DNA of 64,000 nt from Smittium culicis (GCA_001970855.1 LSSN01001245.1:26358-90357); one strand, 5' to 3'. Shown: positions 1 to 13,311, counted from the stretch's first letter. The notes: generated by a model from the sequence alone, not told the origin. Numbers and translations: made by a program.

Positions 1-996
1 ATATCTGTTAAATGGTTAAATTATGTTTTTGCGAATGTGATTTATTTCATTTGAATTTATAGATGATTACTATTTTATAAGAACTTTGTTCTAACGAGCA
101 ATTTTTAATGTTGAAATTTCAAATATACTGTTAGCTGAGGTTATATTTATCGATTGATTATAATAATAGAATATAAAAGCGCTATATCTTTATTTTCAAG
201 GAAAATGATTAGCCATTTCATGAGTAAAAAACTTTAAAAACGGATATTTGTTATGTAAGCGATTTATGACCAAGGTTTTTATTTACATTAAAATAATAGC
301 AACCTGTTATCTTTGTTGGTATTGAAATAAAATTATTCTTTGAAGAAATATCTTTCTAGAGCTTTTATTAGAATAAGTAAGTATTTTAAACTTTAATAGC
401 TAATAAAAAAGAAAATTATTCTAGTTCTTTTAAATTTGGTAAGATTTACGAGATGGAATATTTTATACCAGAATTGTCAATAGCTTATAAAAATTAGATT
501 CTTTTACTAACTGAATTGGTAAAAATCAATATGTGCTAATTTATATCAGAGTTTTTAAAAACTCCGAACGTATAGTTTAACTTCAATCAAAATTTTAATA
601 GAGAAGAGTAATATCGCGAAAAAAATTCTGCAGGTTAAGAAAATTTTAAAATTGGTAATATGATCGGCTATCTCGATGTATTATACATTTTTGATGTCTA
701 ATATAATACATGGGATTTGTTTGGATAGCTTTGATGATTCGAAAAGCCACTATTGTATTTAAAATCCGTACATGGTATACATTTGAATCATCAAATATAG
801 TTATTTATAGAACACTTTCTTACAAAAGCTTGTATTATGTAAATAAAATTTTGGGATTAAGGAACTAACTTGAGATTCTTAAATATTAGTAATAAAATAA
901 ACATGTTTATTGGGTAAGAGCTCCTGTAAGAATTAGTGAAGCTATGCTGGGTTTTACATTAGTTACATAAATATTACAATGGATACAAGTTAGAGT
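1..996. other. AT-rich non-coding stretch
   Basis: No convincing coding sequence on either strand. An imperfect inverted repeat of about 14 bp (arms near 730-744 and 782-795, built on TTTGATGATTC) could form a hairpin. Nothing else stands out. Confidence 0.6.
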
Positions 997-1193
997 TTAA
1001 CCCTTTCCTGCGCGGTAGACTATTTTTGGACCGCCAAATATAGCCAACTGCGTTCAATGAAAACCTGTTAATTCTTAGACATTAATAATTATTGGTATGA
1101 TGCAGAATATTAGCAAATAATAAACATGCTTAAAATTCACTAACGAATCATTAAATCAAACCTTTATAAGGGTGTTGGACGGGAAAGGGTTAA
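997..1193. mobile_element. piggyBac-like MITE, copy 1, with TTAA duplications
   Basis: A 189-bp element (1001-1189) lies between two TTAA tetranucleotides (997-1000 and 1190-1193). Its ends are short inverted repeats: CCCTTTCC on the left and GGGAAAGGG on the right. The interior has no open frame, so this is a non-autonomous element. TTAA duplication plus a CCC-starting terminal repeat is the signature of the piggyBac superfamily; assignment to it is by family knowledge, since no transposase is in the window. A diverged copy of exactly the same length lies at 40882-41070, which supports these boundaries. Confidence 0.8.
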
Positions 1194-3687
1194 TAGACTC
1201 TCTGAGAGAAAAAAAAAAGATACAAGCTAGAAGTTATTTGACGAGTATTTTAAAATTTACTAGCAGCTAAATGCTAGAAAATACTTGTCATTTCTGTAAC
1301 AATTAATAATGAACAATTCTATGTACAATTTTTCAAGCAATTAACAATAAATTAACGCACGAATAGCTCCTACTTTTAATGAATTGCTGGATATGTATTA
1401 TATTTTTTGCTAGTACATGGAGAGAATTTCCCGAGAATATTATTTGGTTGAATTAAAACGATATAAATATTGACAGGAGAGTTGGGCTGATATATTCATT
1501 TGATAGATATTGATAACCTAAAAAAAATTAATAAAGTGGAGCTTTGGAATACACATTAAAAAAGCTGACTCTGAAAATGGGACTTTTGATATTTCAAACT
1601 GAAAAAATTATCAGTGAAAGTTCCACCAAGATTTTGGGTAATGGGGCGGGAGTTATGAATCTAGATCTAGTATCCATGTATAATTCAATTATATATTAAT
1701 AGGCTGTAGATAATAATAGGCGCGAATATTTTCTGAAATTCTCTGTTGTTGCAGTTTAAGGATTTATTGGTTGTTTTTATGGGTAAACGTAATTGTGAAA
1801 ATACTACTGACTAAGTTTAGTTAATATCTCGATAAAAAAATGTGTTTTGGTTAATTTTTAATGGGTTTGCAACGGGAATTATTATGGGACTACCCCAAAT
1901 ATTCCATTGTCCAAATTAACACGAATTTATAACAATGTGTAGCCACTATATTCAGGTTAAAGTACATGCTCTGATTTTTAAATCCGCGGGGAAGATAAGA
2001 GGGGAGTAGGAATGATAAGCGCTGCATCATCAGCCCTATCACTAAATAGATAGGGGTGTAACCTATTTTATATTAGCATTTAATGCTGTGGATTGGAGAT
2101 ATGACATTATTCGATTTTTTCTAATATTTTCTACAACCATTAAAAGCTGACAATTTAATCCACGCCGGGGGCAGCCATTGTTTAAAATATCAATTGTTCG
2201 CTCTATGAACATTTGTAATGAAGAAGGCGGGTAATTGGGTATGAGCAGCACAAATACATATTTTAGAAAATGGGAGTTGGATTCTTTATTTATTTTGGAA
2301 TGTAAATGCTGACGCTTTAGCTAGTTAATGTAAACTTATTGGTACGCGATAATTTAGCGCTTTTTGTTTTGACTAATCGATACCCATTAGCTTGAGTTTA
2401 TGTTGTTTTTACAAGTATCGTGCGGAGATGAGACAAATTTGGTATAAAAAAAAGTTTTTATTTACGGGATAAGGCTGTGGGGGCACTTGGTCACTCCTTC
2501 TTTTTATTTGTTTATTACCATTATTGAAAATCGCATTTAATTTATTTTAAGCCCCTTTGCCTGATGGCCTAAAATAAAAGGCATTCACAGGTATTGGACG
2601 TTGCAGCAAAGGCGATATAAAGCCTCCTCTTTTAGGTAATATTAATCGTATAAAGGTGCGATAATTAGTTTTAGCAATAATTAAAAATTGCGTTGAAGCA
2701 AGCTCTATCTCCATATTTATAATAGGATAACGCGCATTACATAACCTGCTCCGAGTAATATAAGTTCTTTAAGTATTCTGATTGCGTGAATCAAAATGTT
2801 CTGCCTCTGTTTAATCCCAAAAAGGTGCGGGCATTTTAGTCCAAACCTTGGATTAGTAACATTCATATTACAGAATTTGAAAAGTGACACATTCCAGCAT
2901 TGGCTTGATTTTTCTTTTTTTTTTTTACTAAAGTACGTTGCTTAATTAGAGGCTATTCGCTCAGTGGTTTCAATTTAATAGTCTAAAAAACCCACTTTAT
3001 CTAATATAGTGTCTTATTGAACCCAATAATTTTTGACAGCAATTTATTCGGCCTATAAGTGGCGTCAAATTTATAAATAGCAAGGGTTTATATTAGCGCG
3101 AATATATAGCTGGTTCTCCATACTCGAGCCGGCTAATGAACGATGGCCATTCCGCTCTAGCTAATAAGAGTTGGCTCTTCTACTCTGGCTAATAAGGTTT
3201 GGGTTAATAATTTCCATCTAATTCTGAAAGTAGCTGCTTAGCCATAGTTATTTGTAATACTGCGTAATTGGTATCCACATCTGTCCGAAAAACTTATTTA
3301 CACAAAGGAAACAGGAAATAAAGGGTCACAGCTTGATCGAGTTTATCTCTAACAATAACAAAAATGGCCTTAAAATACAACCTCGATAGTTATAAAATGC
3401 GGGTGTTTTACCCATATCAATCAATTTTGTTTTCTTATTTGATTTAGCCTAACCTTTTCCTCATCAATCTTTTCACACCTTCCCCATCTAGCTATAAATC
3501 CTCACCCCACTCCTCATCTTGCTTAAAGGTTGCAATCACAGTCTCTCTTTTTGCTGCTAAACCTTTTTCGTTATAAAGACACTTTTATTGCTGCATGTAT
3601 ATAAATTAACTGTGTTCTTTAATTTCATTTTTGTAATTAATTTGCCTACTCTCTTTAACTCAACCTCACATAAATTATAAAACAAAT
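1194..3687. other. AT-rich intergenic region upstream of the zinc-finger gene
   Basis: No supported gene. Around 3110-3210 there are about three degenerate direct repeats of roughly 30 bp ending in GGCTAATAA or similar. From about 3430 the plus strand becomes pyrimidine-rich (CCTTTTCCTC, CTTCCCC, CTCTCTTTTT) up to the start codon at 3688, as is usual for a fungal core promoter; no clear TATA box was fixed. Confidence 0.5.
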
Positions 3688-4935
3688 ATGAACGAAATTT
3701 ACAACAAAAAAATCAATAATATTTCTTATAACCTTATGGGCATCCCAGAAAACAACAGGTCTCCTATACATATTAGAGAGCCTGCCCAATACAGATATCA
3801 AGAGAGCTTTGTCAAAACTCCTATTCGCAATAGGAAAGCTAGTACTGCTTCAGAAGGCCAAAAATCTAACCCACTTATTATGACACTTCCTCCTATGATT
3901 AGTGTCATTTCTAGCTATAATACCGAAGAAAATATCTCTTCCAGCCTGAACTTCAGTCCAACTAACGAATTGAAAGAGTCTCGCTCATACAGATCGTATA
4001 ACAGCGACATGTTCAACTCCAACCCATATTTTAGCAATAACAACATATCTGCATACAAAGATGCCTCCGCTTCTGAAATAGGAAATTCTGAAGCGTACAT
4101 GTATGAGAATAAGGCCTTAATGATAAAAAATATGAACAGTAAGTACAGTTTTCAAATTTTTTTCTAGATTTCTTTTTATAAACAAGCAATCTTTATTGCA
4201 TTTCAATTTCAATTTATTTTATTTTAATTAATCTTTATTTTATTCGCTTTATTAGCCTCTCTAAACCCTTGCAGCTTATCGTCGCTTTTAAACAAGACTG
4301 ATATCGACCCTATTTCTAGAAATGCAAATATAAATACGCGTATTCACACCAACAGATTTGGCCCATATAGCTCGCCTTTTAGCAAGACGGAATTTGTTAC
4401 CCCAAACGATAGACTAGCTGCTGAAAAATCTTCTGGTGCGATTTCAAGAAAGAGATTTCCGATGGCTAAAAAAAACATGCTTCCCAATATGAAGAGCAAT
4501 GGGATTTGCTATTGGAACAATTGCAATGAAAAATTCAACAATTTGACATTACTTATGGATCATATTAGCAAAGTGCATGTCGGCCGCGGTAAATCATTTT
4601 ATGTTTGCAACTGGAGGACCTGCACTAGACAAAACAAACCATTTACAAAACGCCACAAACTATTGAACCATTTGCGCACACATACTGGCGATAAACCGTT
4701 CATTTGCTCTTATCCTAACTGCAACAAATGCTTCAGTCGACCAGACTCGCTACAAACACACATCAAAACTCATTCAGGACTAAAACCTTATACCTGCTCT
4801 TATGACGGGTGTGAGAAATCGTATTTTCACTTAAGGTCACTGAGGAAACATGAAAGACTACACTACCTTGACCTAGAGTCTAAAATTGACTTTACCAGCA
4901 CTTCAAATCCAAACTCTGATGACGAAATGCTATAA
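3688..4935 (+). CDS. C2H2 zinc-finger transcription factor with tandem CWCH2 fingers
   Basis: Two exons, 3688-4138 and 4256-4935, joined by a 117-bp intron (donor GTAAGT, acceptor TTATTAG), give 376 residues. The N-terminal 230 residues are Ser/Asn-rich and lack a recognisable domain. The C-terminal part carries four C2H2 fingers. The first two have a Trp between their cysteines (CYWNNC and CNWRTC), the tandem CWCH2 arrangement known from the Gli/Zic/Glis, PacC and Zap1 families. Fingers 2 and 3 are joined by a TGDKPF linker and fingers 3 and 4 by SGLKPY. A nuclear DNA-binding regulator is therefore expected. The exact orthologue is not clear: PacC/Rim101-like, Zap1-like or a lineage-specific Gli-type protein are all possible. 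An acidic tail (NSDDEML) ends the protein. Confidence 0.85.
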
Positions 4936-7900
4936 AAGCAAATAGCCCTCATAAAAAACTATTTTTTACATCTCTCGTTTTTATTATATGTACACTTACT
5001 TCCGACATCATTTTTTCTTATTAGCCAGCAAAATATCCTCATGGCACTTCATTAATTACACATAGATTTTTATTTTTAATCACTACATTTTAACCTCACT
5101 TTTAAAAAAAATATTGCATAGTTATTTTATTTAATAGAAATTTCATTTTTTTGTTTAATCTTTTTTTGCATTTAATATACTTTCTTTCCCCCGTCATTGT
5201 ATCTTGAATTTGTTTGGTTGCTATATGTTGAGGGGATCACAAATTCTCCTAAAAATCCTCTGAAAATTTGCATGATATTATAAAGTCCTCTAAAACAATT
5301 GAATAACATTAAAATCTCCATAGCCTTTTCCTTTAAAACACTTGCATTACAATTTAAAGATGTATATGGAAGATACAAGAAGAATGGACATGCGTATTTT
5401 TAATATAGCCACTTCATCTTAAGAGTGCCAACTGATCACTGCCTGCCAATAATATTCTCTATATCGACTTCAAAAAATACATCTCATTTTCCCGTCTTTT
5501 GTACTTGGATTTTCCCCTATTTGCTAATATAAGCAACATAAACAAAAATAAAAACAATTGCAATTATAATCTACGTCAAATTCGCCCACTCTTTTTGTAT
5601 TTCAGTATCCAAGCCTTTTCGTCAATCTCATTATGTAATCGAGATTATAAGCCTTATTATTTCCATTTTCAGTTTCTCAGCTAATTTACAGCCTATTATT
5701 CCAGGAACCCACACTATTTACAATAGCCATCTATATTTTTTTTTTATTGAATGCGCTATTATAAATGGTTATATTAATTGCATTGTTATCAAGTAATTAC
5801 ACCAATATCTAAAATCCACTTCTGACTCTGTACTAGTTTATCCTGCGCCATAAAATTATGCTCAATTTTGAGGGTTTCGATTTGTTTTAATCCGTCAGTC
5901 CGCAATAGAAACAAAAGATATTGAAACGACCAATCCGCTGACAATTTTTATTATTGCATCCTTTTCCACCATTCCAAAACCATAAAGTCGCACAATTTAC
6001 AAAACTGAATTTCTCCACCCCTTTAGAAAAATGCAACGCTAATTTAATTTGGATGAACTTTTCTGTAGGTTCGAGACCTTTTGTTTTGATCCATTTTTAA
6101 TTACAAAGCTATTGTAGCTAATAACTGGAATTTTCAATTAGGTTTAGATTGAATGAAATTTTTTCATCATTTTTCAGATTACCTTCGCTCGGACAACTTT
6201 TTTTATTTTGTTACTTAAATCTGCAAATCTCTAACATCATAACTAATGGACATACCTCTCCACATTACTATTTCACCTTGCTATCGTCGATTTATCTATA
6301 ATAAATCCCTTTTTTTTCGATGAAGTCTACAATATGCCTAAATTCAGGTTGCACAAAGAACCTAACTTTTGTCCAAAAGGGTTTAATGTTCTGCTGCTAA
6401 TTAGCCAAAAACAGTTCTAATCCCATTGTACATAATAAACGGAAAATTTGATCTGGCCAACAATATGCAATGCACCAGTTAAATGCTAATCTGGCTTTAT
6501 AACCCTTAAGTACCTAATGGGTACAATTACACTTAACTTCAGAGCGAATTAATTTATCTGTCGAGTTACAGGCGCCAAATAAAATGACCTGATTTATTTA
6601 TCATTAGCATAATTTGTGTTCAAAGTGCCTATCCTCCTAACCAATAAAACATCTTTAGTATTATGATTTTCACACTCGTCTATTTATTTATTTTAGGTAT
6701 GAGACCTTTTTAAAAATTATGTTGGGTAAAAAGAATTTCTTTCGGACACTAGCTGTACTTGCCCTATTAAAAAAATTAAATTTAGCCCTTTTAAGGCGAA
6801 TAGCCTTTGAAACTTAATAATATTTAGATTCGCTGGTTATTTAAAAAAACATCGTCTATTTGCTGCTGAGTAGCACCCAACCAATAAAATAATCAGTCTA
6901 TGTATTAGACTATTTTTATTGAGATAAATATTCTAGATCTTGGTAGACTAAAAAAAATCCACAACCAATGAATAGGCTAAAAGCCTACAGTTACTATTTA
7001 TTAATATATTGTCTATCAAACAATTGAGTTATTCTGAGCCAAGAGAGAAATTTTCTGCTATTTAGTGCTGTTTGCCTGAACATTCATTGATTGTGCATAT
7101 TATTGGTAGAATTATAAAGGCATTCCAACTTTTCGATTTATTCATTTGGTTTTACAGGTATAATTTGCTATATTAAGTTAATAAAATTTCATTGGCTAGT
7201 AGTTTTTAAGTGATATTATAGAATGTATCACATTCCATTAAAATAAATTTATCAGCACGGCAAATATCCGATATTAATCATCTATTCGTCAGTTGCTAGG
7301 TAATTGATTCCATAATATACATTATCGCTCTTTTCACTCCGCTAATCGATGCATGCTTTTAGCTCTTCGAAATTTCACCTATAATTTGGGATTGAATTCT
7401 CATTTCGAAATTATATTATTGGCAGAGCTCGCTATTTCTTTTTACTTTAATTAAACTATTATTACAAAATAATGCAAGCCAAAAACTGGTAAAAGTTAAA
7501 TAAAAAATTTTCTGGTTCTTAATAACATCTCGACTAAGATCTGTTTACGATAGATAGAATTTCCTGTTCAAAAAAATATTAATGGTAAATATAACAAAAA
7601 AGAACTCTCTTGCTATTGTTGCTTCTGTAATGTAGAATATCCAATGCGCGAGTCTCTAACTTTATACCTTTTATATAACGAACGCATTTCTAATCATCTT
7701 TTTTTTTTATGATACTTAATATTTATAGTAGCTATATATAGTAAAGTATTATTCATGAGTGGTTCTTTTTTTAGTAGCTACCTTATATTCTAAACGTTAC
7801 TAAATACAAACTATTGGATAGATTAAAGTTAATCAATTCGATAGATTTATCTAAAAAGATTTGAAAATATAGGTATAGATGGCGACTAAGAACAAGCTAA

Positions 7901-9137
7901 AACAAAAATCGCCGCTCCTCGAAAAAATCTCCCAAATTTATCAATAAATTTTTTCTCTTTTAAATACAGCTGGGAATTATATAAATCCCAAAACTAGAAT
8001 AATGAAGCTCATACTTATAATTGGCTCAATTATTAATATCCTATCAGCATTATGTATAAAAATATATGTAAATCCCACTCATTAACAGCATGTGAAAATA
8101 AAATTTCGCATTTATTATAGATCCGGATCTTATATCCATCAGATTTTTATCGGCATCGTTCATAAGCACTTTAAAATAATTTGTTTGCGGGTAGCTTCTT
8201 TTCTAAATTACTAATATTAACGCTTATTAATCCAATACACTGAAATTGTTTAAAATTAAATTTCTTATTACCAATTCAAATTATAGTTCTTGCAGTTCAA
8301 AAGAAATCAAAAAATAGCAAACGGAATCTAAAATAAGAATACCTTTTTCCTGCTATTTCTTGTATATATATTTATTTAATATGGGGGAAATTCGCTGTCG
8401 GCAAAAATATCATTTCTTTGATTAGATTCCGGGATTCGTAATTCGAATTTTGATTAGCTATATATATATAAAAAAATTACCATATTAAAACGTAATAGCT
8501 GCCGAGAAAGCTTGATTTTAAACTTTGCTAAACCTAATTAAGGCAAAAAAAAAAATTAGTGGCTATAAATTAAAATCGGATTTTAAAATAAAGCAATTAA
8601 TTCTAATAGAACTTACTTCACTATTCTAGAATTGATGTCAGTTTTCTTTCACTTTAAACTTTATGACAAAAAGGTTCTCTCAGTCTAATAAAATGTAACT
8701 ATACCTAATAGTAAAGATTTCGCTGGGTTTTTTTTCAGCTAATACACCATTAATCCTATTTAACATTTGGCTTTATTTTTCCAAGAATTTAATGGTGACA
8801 AGATTATTTTTTTTGGGATAATTTATTATATCGGGAATTCTCTATATAGGAGCCTTTTTATAGTGTTAAACGTTACAGTGAATAAATTCGTACAAAATAT
8901 TAATATCTAATGAATAAAATCATTACTTTTTATTAGCAAATAAAAATATCCAAATGCAATGAATAAATGGGAAAAATTGAAATGTTTTTTAAATCCCACC
9001 AATTATATAAGCATATACTGTTATTCAAGTCATTGACATTATACTGTAGCAAAAGTAGTCTATTCGCTCAGAATCTCCCATAACTGGGATATTCTTACGG
9101 CAAGCAGGGCTTTTTTTCTTATTAATTCTGTTTGCTC
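4936..9137. other. Long AT-rich intergenic region
   Basis: Small open frames here (for example near 5172-5378 minus and 5499-5684 plus) show no domain, no splice continuity and composition typical of chance ORFs. Poly(T)/poly(A) runs and TA-rich microsatellite-like patches are frequent. I see no tRNA, rRNA or gene that I can support. Confidence 0.55.
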
Positions 9138-9492
9138 AACTATATTTGGTATCCTGTTAGATGTAGGCTCTGACTAGGAGCTCAATGATCTCAACGAATT
9201 CAATTTTGTTGGAACGAGCTTAATTCCATGACTGCTTGTAACTTCAGTCATCCAGCCTACTTGAAGCAATGCCTGGGTGGATCTTTCGGATGGTAGATTG
9301 ATCCCATTTCCCTTTAGGTACGCAGCCGGTAGACCGGCAGAGGAATTTATTAGTATTAGAATATTAGTTTTTTTATGCCTTGCACCGAATTTCTATTTTT
9401 TTAGTTTATTTACCGCGTATTTTCTATTATTGTTATCGTACCAATAAAATTCCGTGATTAAAAAAAAAAAAAAAAAAAAACTATATTTGGTA
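9138..9492 (+). mobile_element. Retroposed sequence with poly(A) tail and target-site duplication
   Basis: The 12-bp sequence CTATATTTGGTA occurs at 9140-9151 and again at 9481-9492, immediately after a run of 21 A (9460-9480). The 329 bp between (9152-9480) therefore look like a poly(A)-tailed retroposition product with a 12-14 bp duplication. An AATAAA hexamer lies at 9443-9448, 12 bp before the A run. The body is less AT-rich than its surroundings (for example GCAGCCGGTAGACCGGCAG near 9322-9340) and has no long frame. It could be a SINE, a 5'-truncated LINE end or a processed pseudogene. I found no convincing pol III A and B boxes, so the class is open. Confidence 0.75.
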
Positions 9493-9604
9493 AAGGTATT
9501 GGCCGTATCAGATAAACCATTCGATGATATTTTCTAATTAAATCTAAAATAATGGCAACACTTATGACCAGGGAAAGTTCCGCACCTCGAAATAATATCA
9601 AATA

Positions 9605-10137
9605 TACAGTAAAACCTCTAATATGGTTACACCTTGAGACAGCAACCCTCTAAAAAGGCAAGTTGATTAATTTATATCATAAAAATGTTGTTTTATTGTT
9701 TGATGCGTACCCCATTTTTATTAAAGCGATTTTATAGGCTAATTAAATTAAATATTCAAGTTTTAGTAAATTTTATTTATGAATTGGCTATTTATATTGC
9801 AAATAATCTGGCATATTATCAATTGCACTCTGAGAAGGCAATTCGCACTAATGTTTGTAAATGGCTGTAAATGAGCCAAATATAATTTCTAGCATGGCAA
9901 CTATAAAATTTAACTTTTCAAATCAAGTTTAACTTTATCTTGTAAAAAATTAATCCAATTGAATTAATATATTTAGAAATCTAGGTTTTAACCATTTTTT
10001 TTGTTAATTTGCAGCCAGTGTAATGGCAAGCTATTTTTAGCATTTAGAAACCTCCAAAATGGAAATTTGCACTTGAGATGGCATTTATACCGAAATGAGG
10101 TAAAAATACCTGTTTCTTACTCAAAAGTTTTACTGTA
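9605..10137. mobile_element. pogo/Tc1-mariner-like MITE
   Basis: A 529-bp segment (9607-10135) begins CAGTAAAACCTCTAA and ends AAGTTTTACTG, an inverted terminal repeat of about 9-11 bp. TA dinucleotides flank both ends (9605-9606 and 10136-10137). CAGT-starting repeats with AAAACCTC and a TA duplication are typical of pogo/Tigger/Fot1-type elements. The second 40 bp of each arm also show weak complementarity. The only open frame inside (9685-9870, 61 codons) has no transposase motif, so this copy is non-autonomous. Confidence 0.7.
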
Positions 10138-11309
10138 AATGTATTTTTTATAAAAAAAGTGCCCAAGATCATAAGTATTATATAGATTATTTTATCTAAA
10201 ATATTTTATGGGACATTATGATGTTTTTATTAGCTATTAAAGGCGTTTTAATTATTAATAATTAATAAAATAACTAATTAAAAATTTAGTTAACATCAAG
10301 ATTTTTTTTATTTGTAGATGTCTATTATTAGATCACATAACTGAAAACTTTTTACTTATAGATTTATAAACTTTATTAAATAAATAACATCAAAGTACAA
10401 ATTGAAATAAACAATCATTATATTAAGTTTTAATTTTCAACAAAGGCGATCTGATAATCAAAAGATATTTTTTTTTCCTTTTATCTAGGAGCTAAATATT
10501 TTTTGTTATTCTTTATACCCGAATAAAAAATTCACTTTAGTTATTTTATAAATTTTTCTAATGCCCAAAGCAAAAAAATCATTTGAGGTCCTAAATATCA
10601 ATATATTTCATTATAAATCCGTATTAACTTGCCTCTCACTCTCTAAAAAAATGATATTTGATTGAAAGTCTCAAATTTTATTTTATATAGTCTATAATAA
10701 AACTGACAATAATCTAATTTATGAAAATTGCCCGCAGAAAAAAATTAATTTTGGCGGATAAAATCCAGTCAAATTATGGTGGGGGGGGGGGGATTGTGCC
10801 AAAATAAGTACATTTACAAAAATTTCATTCTAATAATTGTCTAGCGAATCAAATTTGCAAAAAAATAAATAAATAAATAAATTTTTGTTGTATCTAAGTA
10901 AAATCAGTCAAAATATCTAAATCGTAATAAACTTTATGATTATTATCCAATAAGTAATCAAATAAGTTAAATCTGAAAATAATTCGCTAGTTTTGTGATT
11001 ATCTTGTAAAAAATGAAAAAGACAAACCAATAAATATTGATATTCTCAGAATGTATCCCAATAAAAATAAATTATAATCTTACGTGTAGTATTATTTGAT
11101 ATCTCAATCAAAATAAAAATCAAATTACAACATAAAACACATAAAACGAAAACGACTCTTTCTCTTCTCCTTCGAAGACTTGAAATAAAACGAACCAACT
11201 AAAATGATATAAAACAATTAACTATAAAAAAATTCGAACTTTAAATAAAACAAGAAAAAAATTAAATTAAAATTTAAACTATAACTGTTAATATAGGCTA
11301 TTCTAAGAT
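10138..11309. other. AT-rich spacer with a G12 run
   Basis: No gene is visible. A run of 12 G near 10780-10791 is striking in such AT-rich DNA. TAAA-type short repeats occur near 10866-10880. Confidence 0.5.
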
Positions 11310-12080
11310 ATATGTCTATTAACGACACTAATAGAAGTACTTCCAAAGTCCAAAGCTGGACTGAGGTAGTGACAAAAAAACTTAAACCCCTACAAGCAAT
11401 GAGAATAGTTGTAAAGAAAAAAATCAATTAAAAACTTTAATTTCGAACCAGTTTCGCTACTGGAAACAGTATCCGAGGCGAAACTAAAAGAAAAAAATAT
11501 TATTTATTGTGAGGGGACACCTTTCAAGTATAGCTGTAAGGCACATTTTTTAAATGCAGACATGGAACTTATTGTCGAAAGCCTGATGGAAAAACTGGGA
11601 GACATCTAGTCCTGTTTCGAAATTGAAAATAAACAAAAAATCATCTTTTTTAAATTCATTGATAATGAAAGCAAAGAAAATACAAAAAAAGTGGAATTAA
11701 AACGGAGCCAAAATAGATTGATTTTCTAGGAACTTGATAGTGCAACGATGAATAAAAAATCATATCGATCCCAACTTATAACGGTTTGAGCGTATGTCGA
11801 GTAGCTCAAGCAGCTCATGATAGTCTATAAAAATAGATGAAGTAATAGATATCACTACTCTTAAGCAAATATCACTTAACTCTTACCCGTCAAAAAGCAT
11901 CAAATTTGTTCTAAAAAAAAAAAAAGCGATGAAATTCCTAAAAACTTTTAAATTAATGACACTAAAGTATTACTTCTTTGGAAAGGTGGGCACAATATAT
12001 GTACATACTGTAAGGAAATAAATCACTGGAAGTACAGCTGTCCAGAAATTAAAATCAAAAACGAAAAAAGGTGAAAATAT
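11310..12080 (+). pseudogene. Decayed LINE ORF1 (gag-like) with zinc knuckle
   Basis: Six-frame reading shows a broken protein starting near 11311 (MSINDTNRSTSKVQSWTEVV) and continuing after stops and frame changes. It ends in a CCHC zinc knuckle at 12000-12041, CTYCKEINHWKYSC (C-X2-C-X4-H-X4-C). The WTEVV motif followed later by a knuckle is the usual layout of ORF1 in zinc-knuckle LINEs, where the protein binds element RNA. Multiple in-frame stops show that this copy is dead. It belongs with the endonuclease and reverse transcriptase remnants further right. Confidence 0.7.
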
Positions 12081-13250
12081 TACGCAAATCAAATCCAAAA
12101 AATATAATTAAAAAGGTTTTTACTGATAAAGATCTAGAAAAATAAAATAAAAAACTATAATACTGATGAAATAAACACAAAAAAATAAATAATACGCAAG
12201 ATTATTAGCCAGAATTTCATTTCATTTACTCCTCTCATCAATATAGATCATCTAAAAGTGACATAAACTGTAGTTCGGCTAAACTACTTCCGGCACCCTG
12301 ATTATCCATAGGTGCATATTTGTTTAAATTAATTAAATTAATGTATTAGCAAATAATTGAATAAGTATTATGGCACTTCTTTATTAAAATAAAACTAAAT
12401 TATATTATAATATAATATAATAATAAAATAAAATAACTAAATGAATGTTTCAAGTTAAGAAATGAGGGAAAACCATAAGAAGGTGAAAAAAACCTATTCT
12501 CTCGACTTGGTGCTTTTATTATATATACTTTTTTTCTTTTATATATTTTTTCTGATTATTCCTTTTATTATTTTTTCTTTATCTTTTAATTTCTTTGTGA
12601 ACGATTCAGGATCTATTTACAGATTGCCCCTGATGCATTATAAATTATAGATCGTGATACGAAGATACTACCTATAGAGATAACAAACACAAAAAAAAAA
12701 TTGAAAAAAATTTTATCGTTGAAGACGAGGTACCTCTAATTAATAACGACAACAGTAAAACATCCCTATTTGATATCAAAAATAATAAATTAACCATACT
12801 TGAAACAGGTAAAAGTAAAATAACCTTAATGATACTGATAGTAGAAACAGGAGAGCATCTATATATAGACTTAATAGATATAACATAAAAGCTAGTAATT
12901 TTCGAAAAAAATTATTAAAAAAAAACTACATAATAGAAAATAAGGATATTATGGAGTCTCTAAAAAGAAAATTTAAAAAGAGAGAATTAATTAAAGCCAC
13001 CCACTCTAAAATATATATATAAATTTAGATGGACCAGATTTAATTAACTCTAAATCATACGAGTAAATCTCTTCTATGACACCCGATACAAAGAATCGTA
13101 CTATAGATCCCGGGGAAACCGAAAATAATTCGGAAAAAAAAAATTAAAGAAATCTCACATAAGGAATCTAATATTGGGATTGATATTGTTCGTAACATCC
13201 CCATGGGTGAGGAATAACCGAATCATGTATTATTACATACAATAATCCTA

Positions 13251-13306
<56 letters not shown>
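13251..13306. repeat. (AAT)n microsatellite
   Basis: An uninterrupted trinucleotide run of AAT/TAA units, about 18 copies, lying between the ORF1 and ORF2 remnants of the LINE. Confidence 0.95.

Positions 13307-13311
<5 letters not shown>

Noticed and set aside
2063..2251. 62-codon minus-strand frame
   Set aside because: No domain, no neighbouring exon in frame and no codon bias.
6068..6078. GGTTCGAGACC, a perfect pol III B-box match
   Set aside because: No A box or cloverleaf-forming arms around it; likely chance.
10780..10791. Run of 12 G as a G-quadruplex signal
   Set aside because: A single homopolymer with no neighbouring G tracts; probably slippage or an assembly feature.
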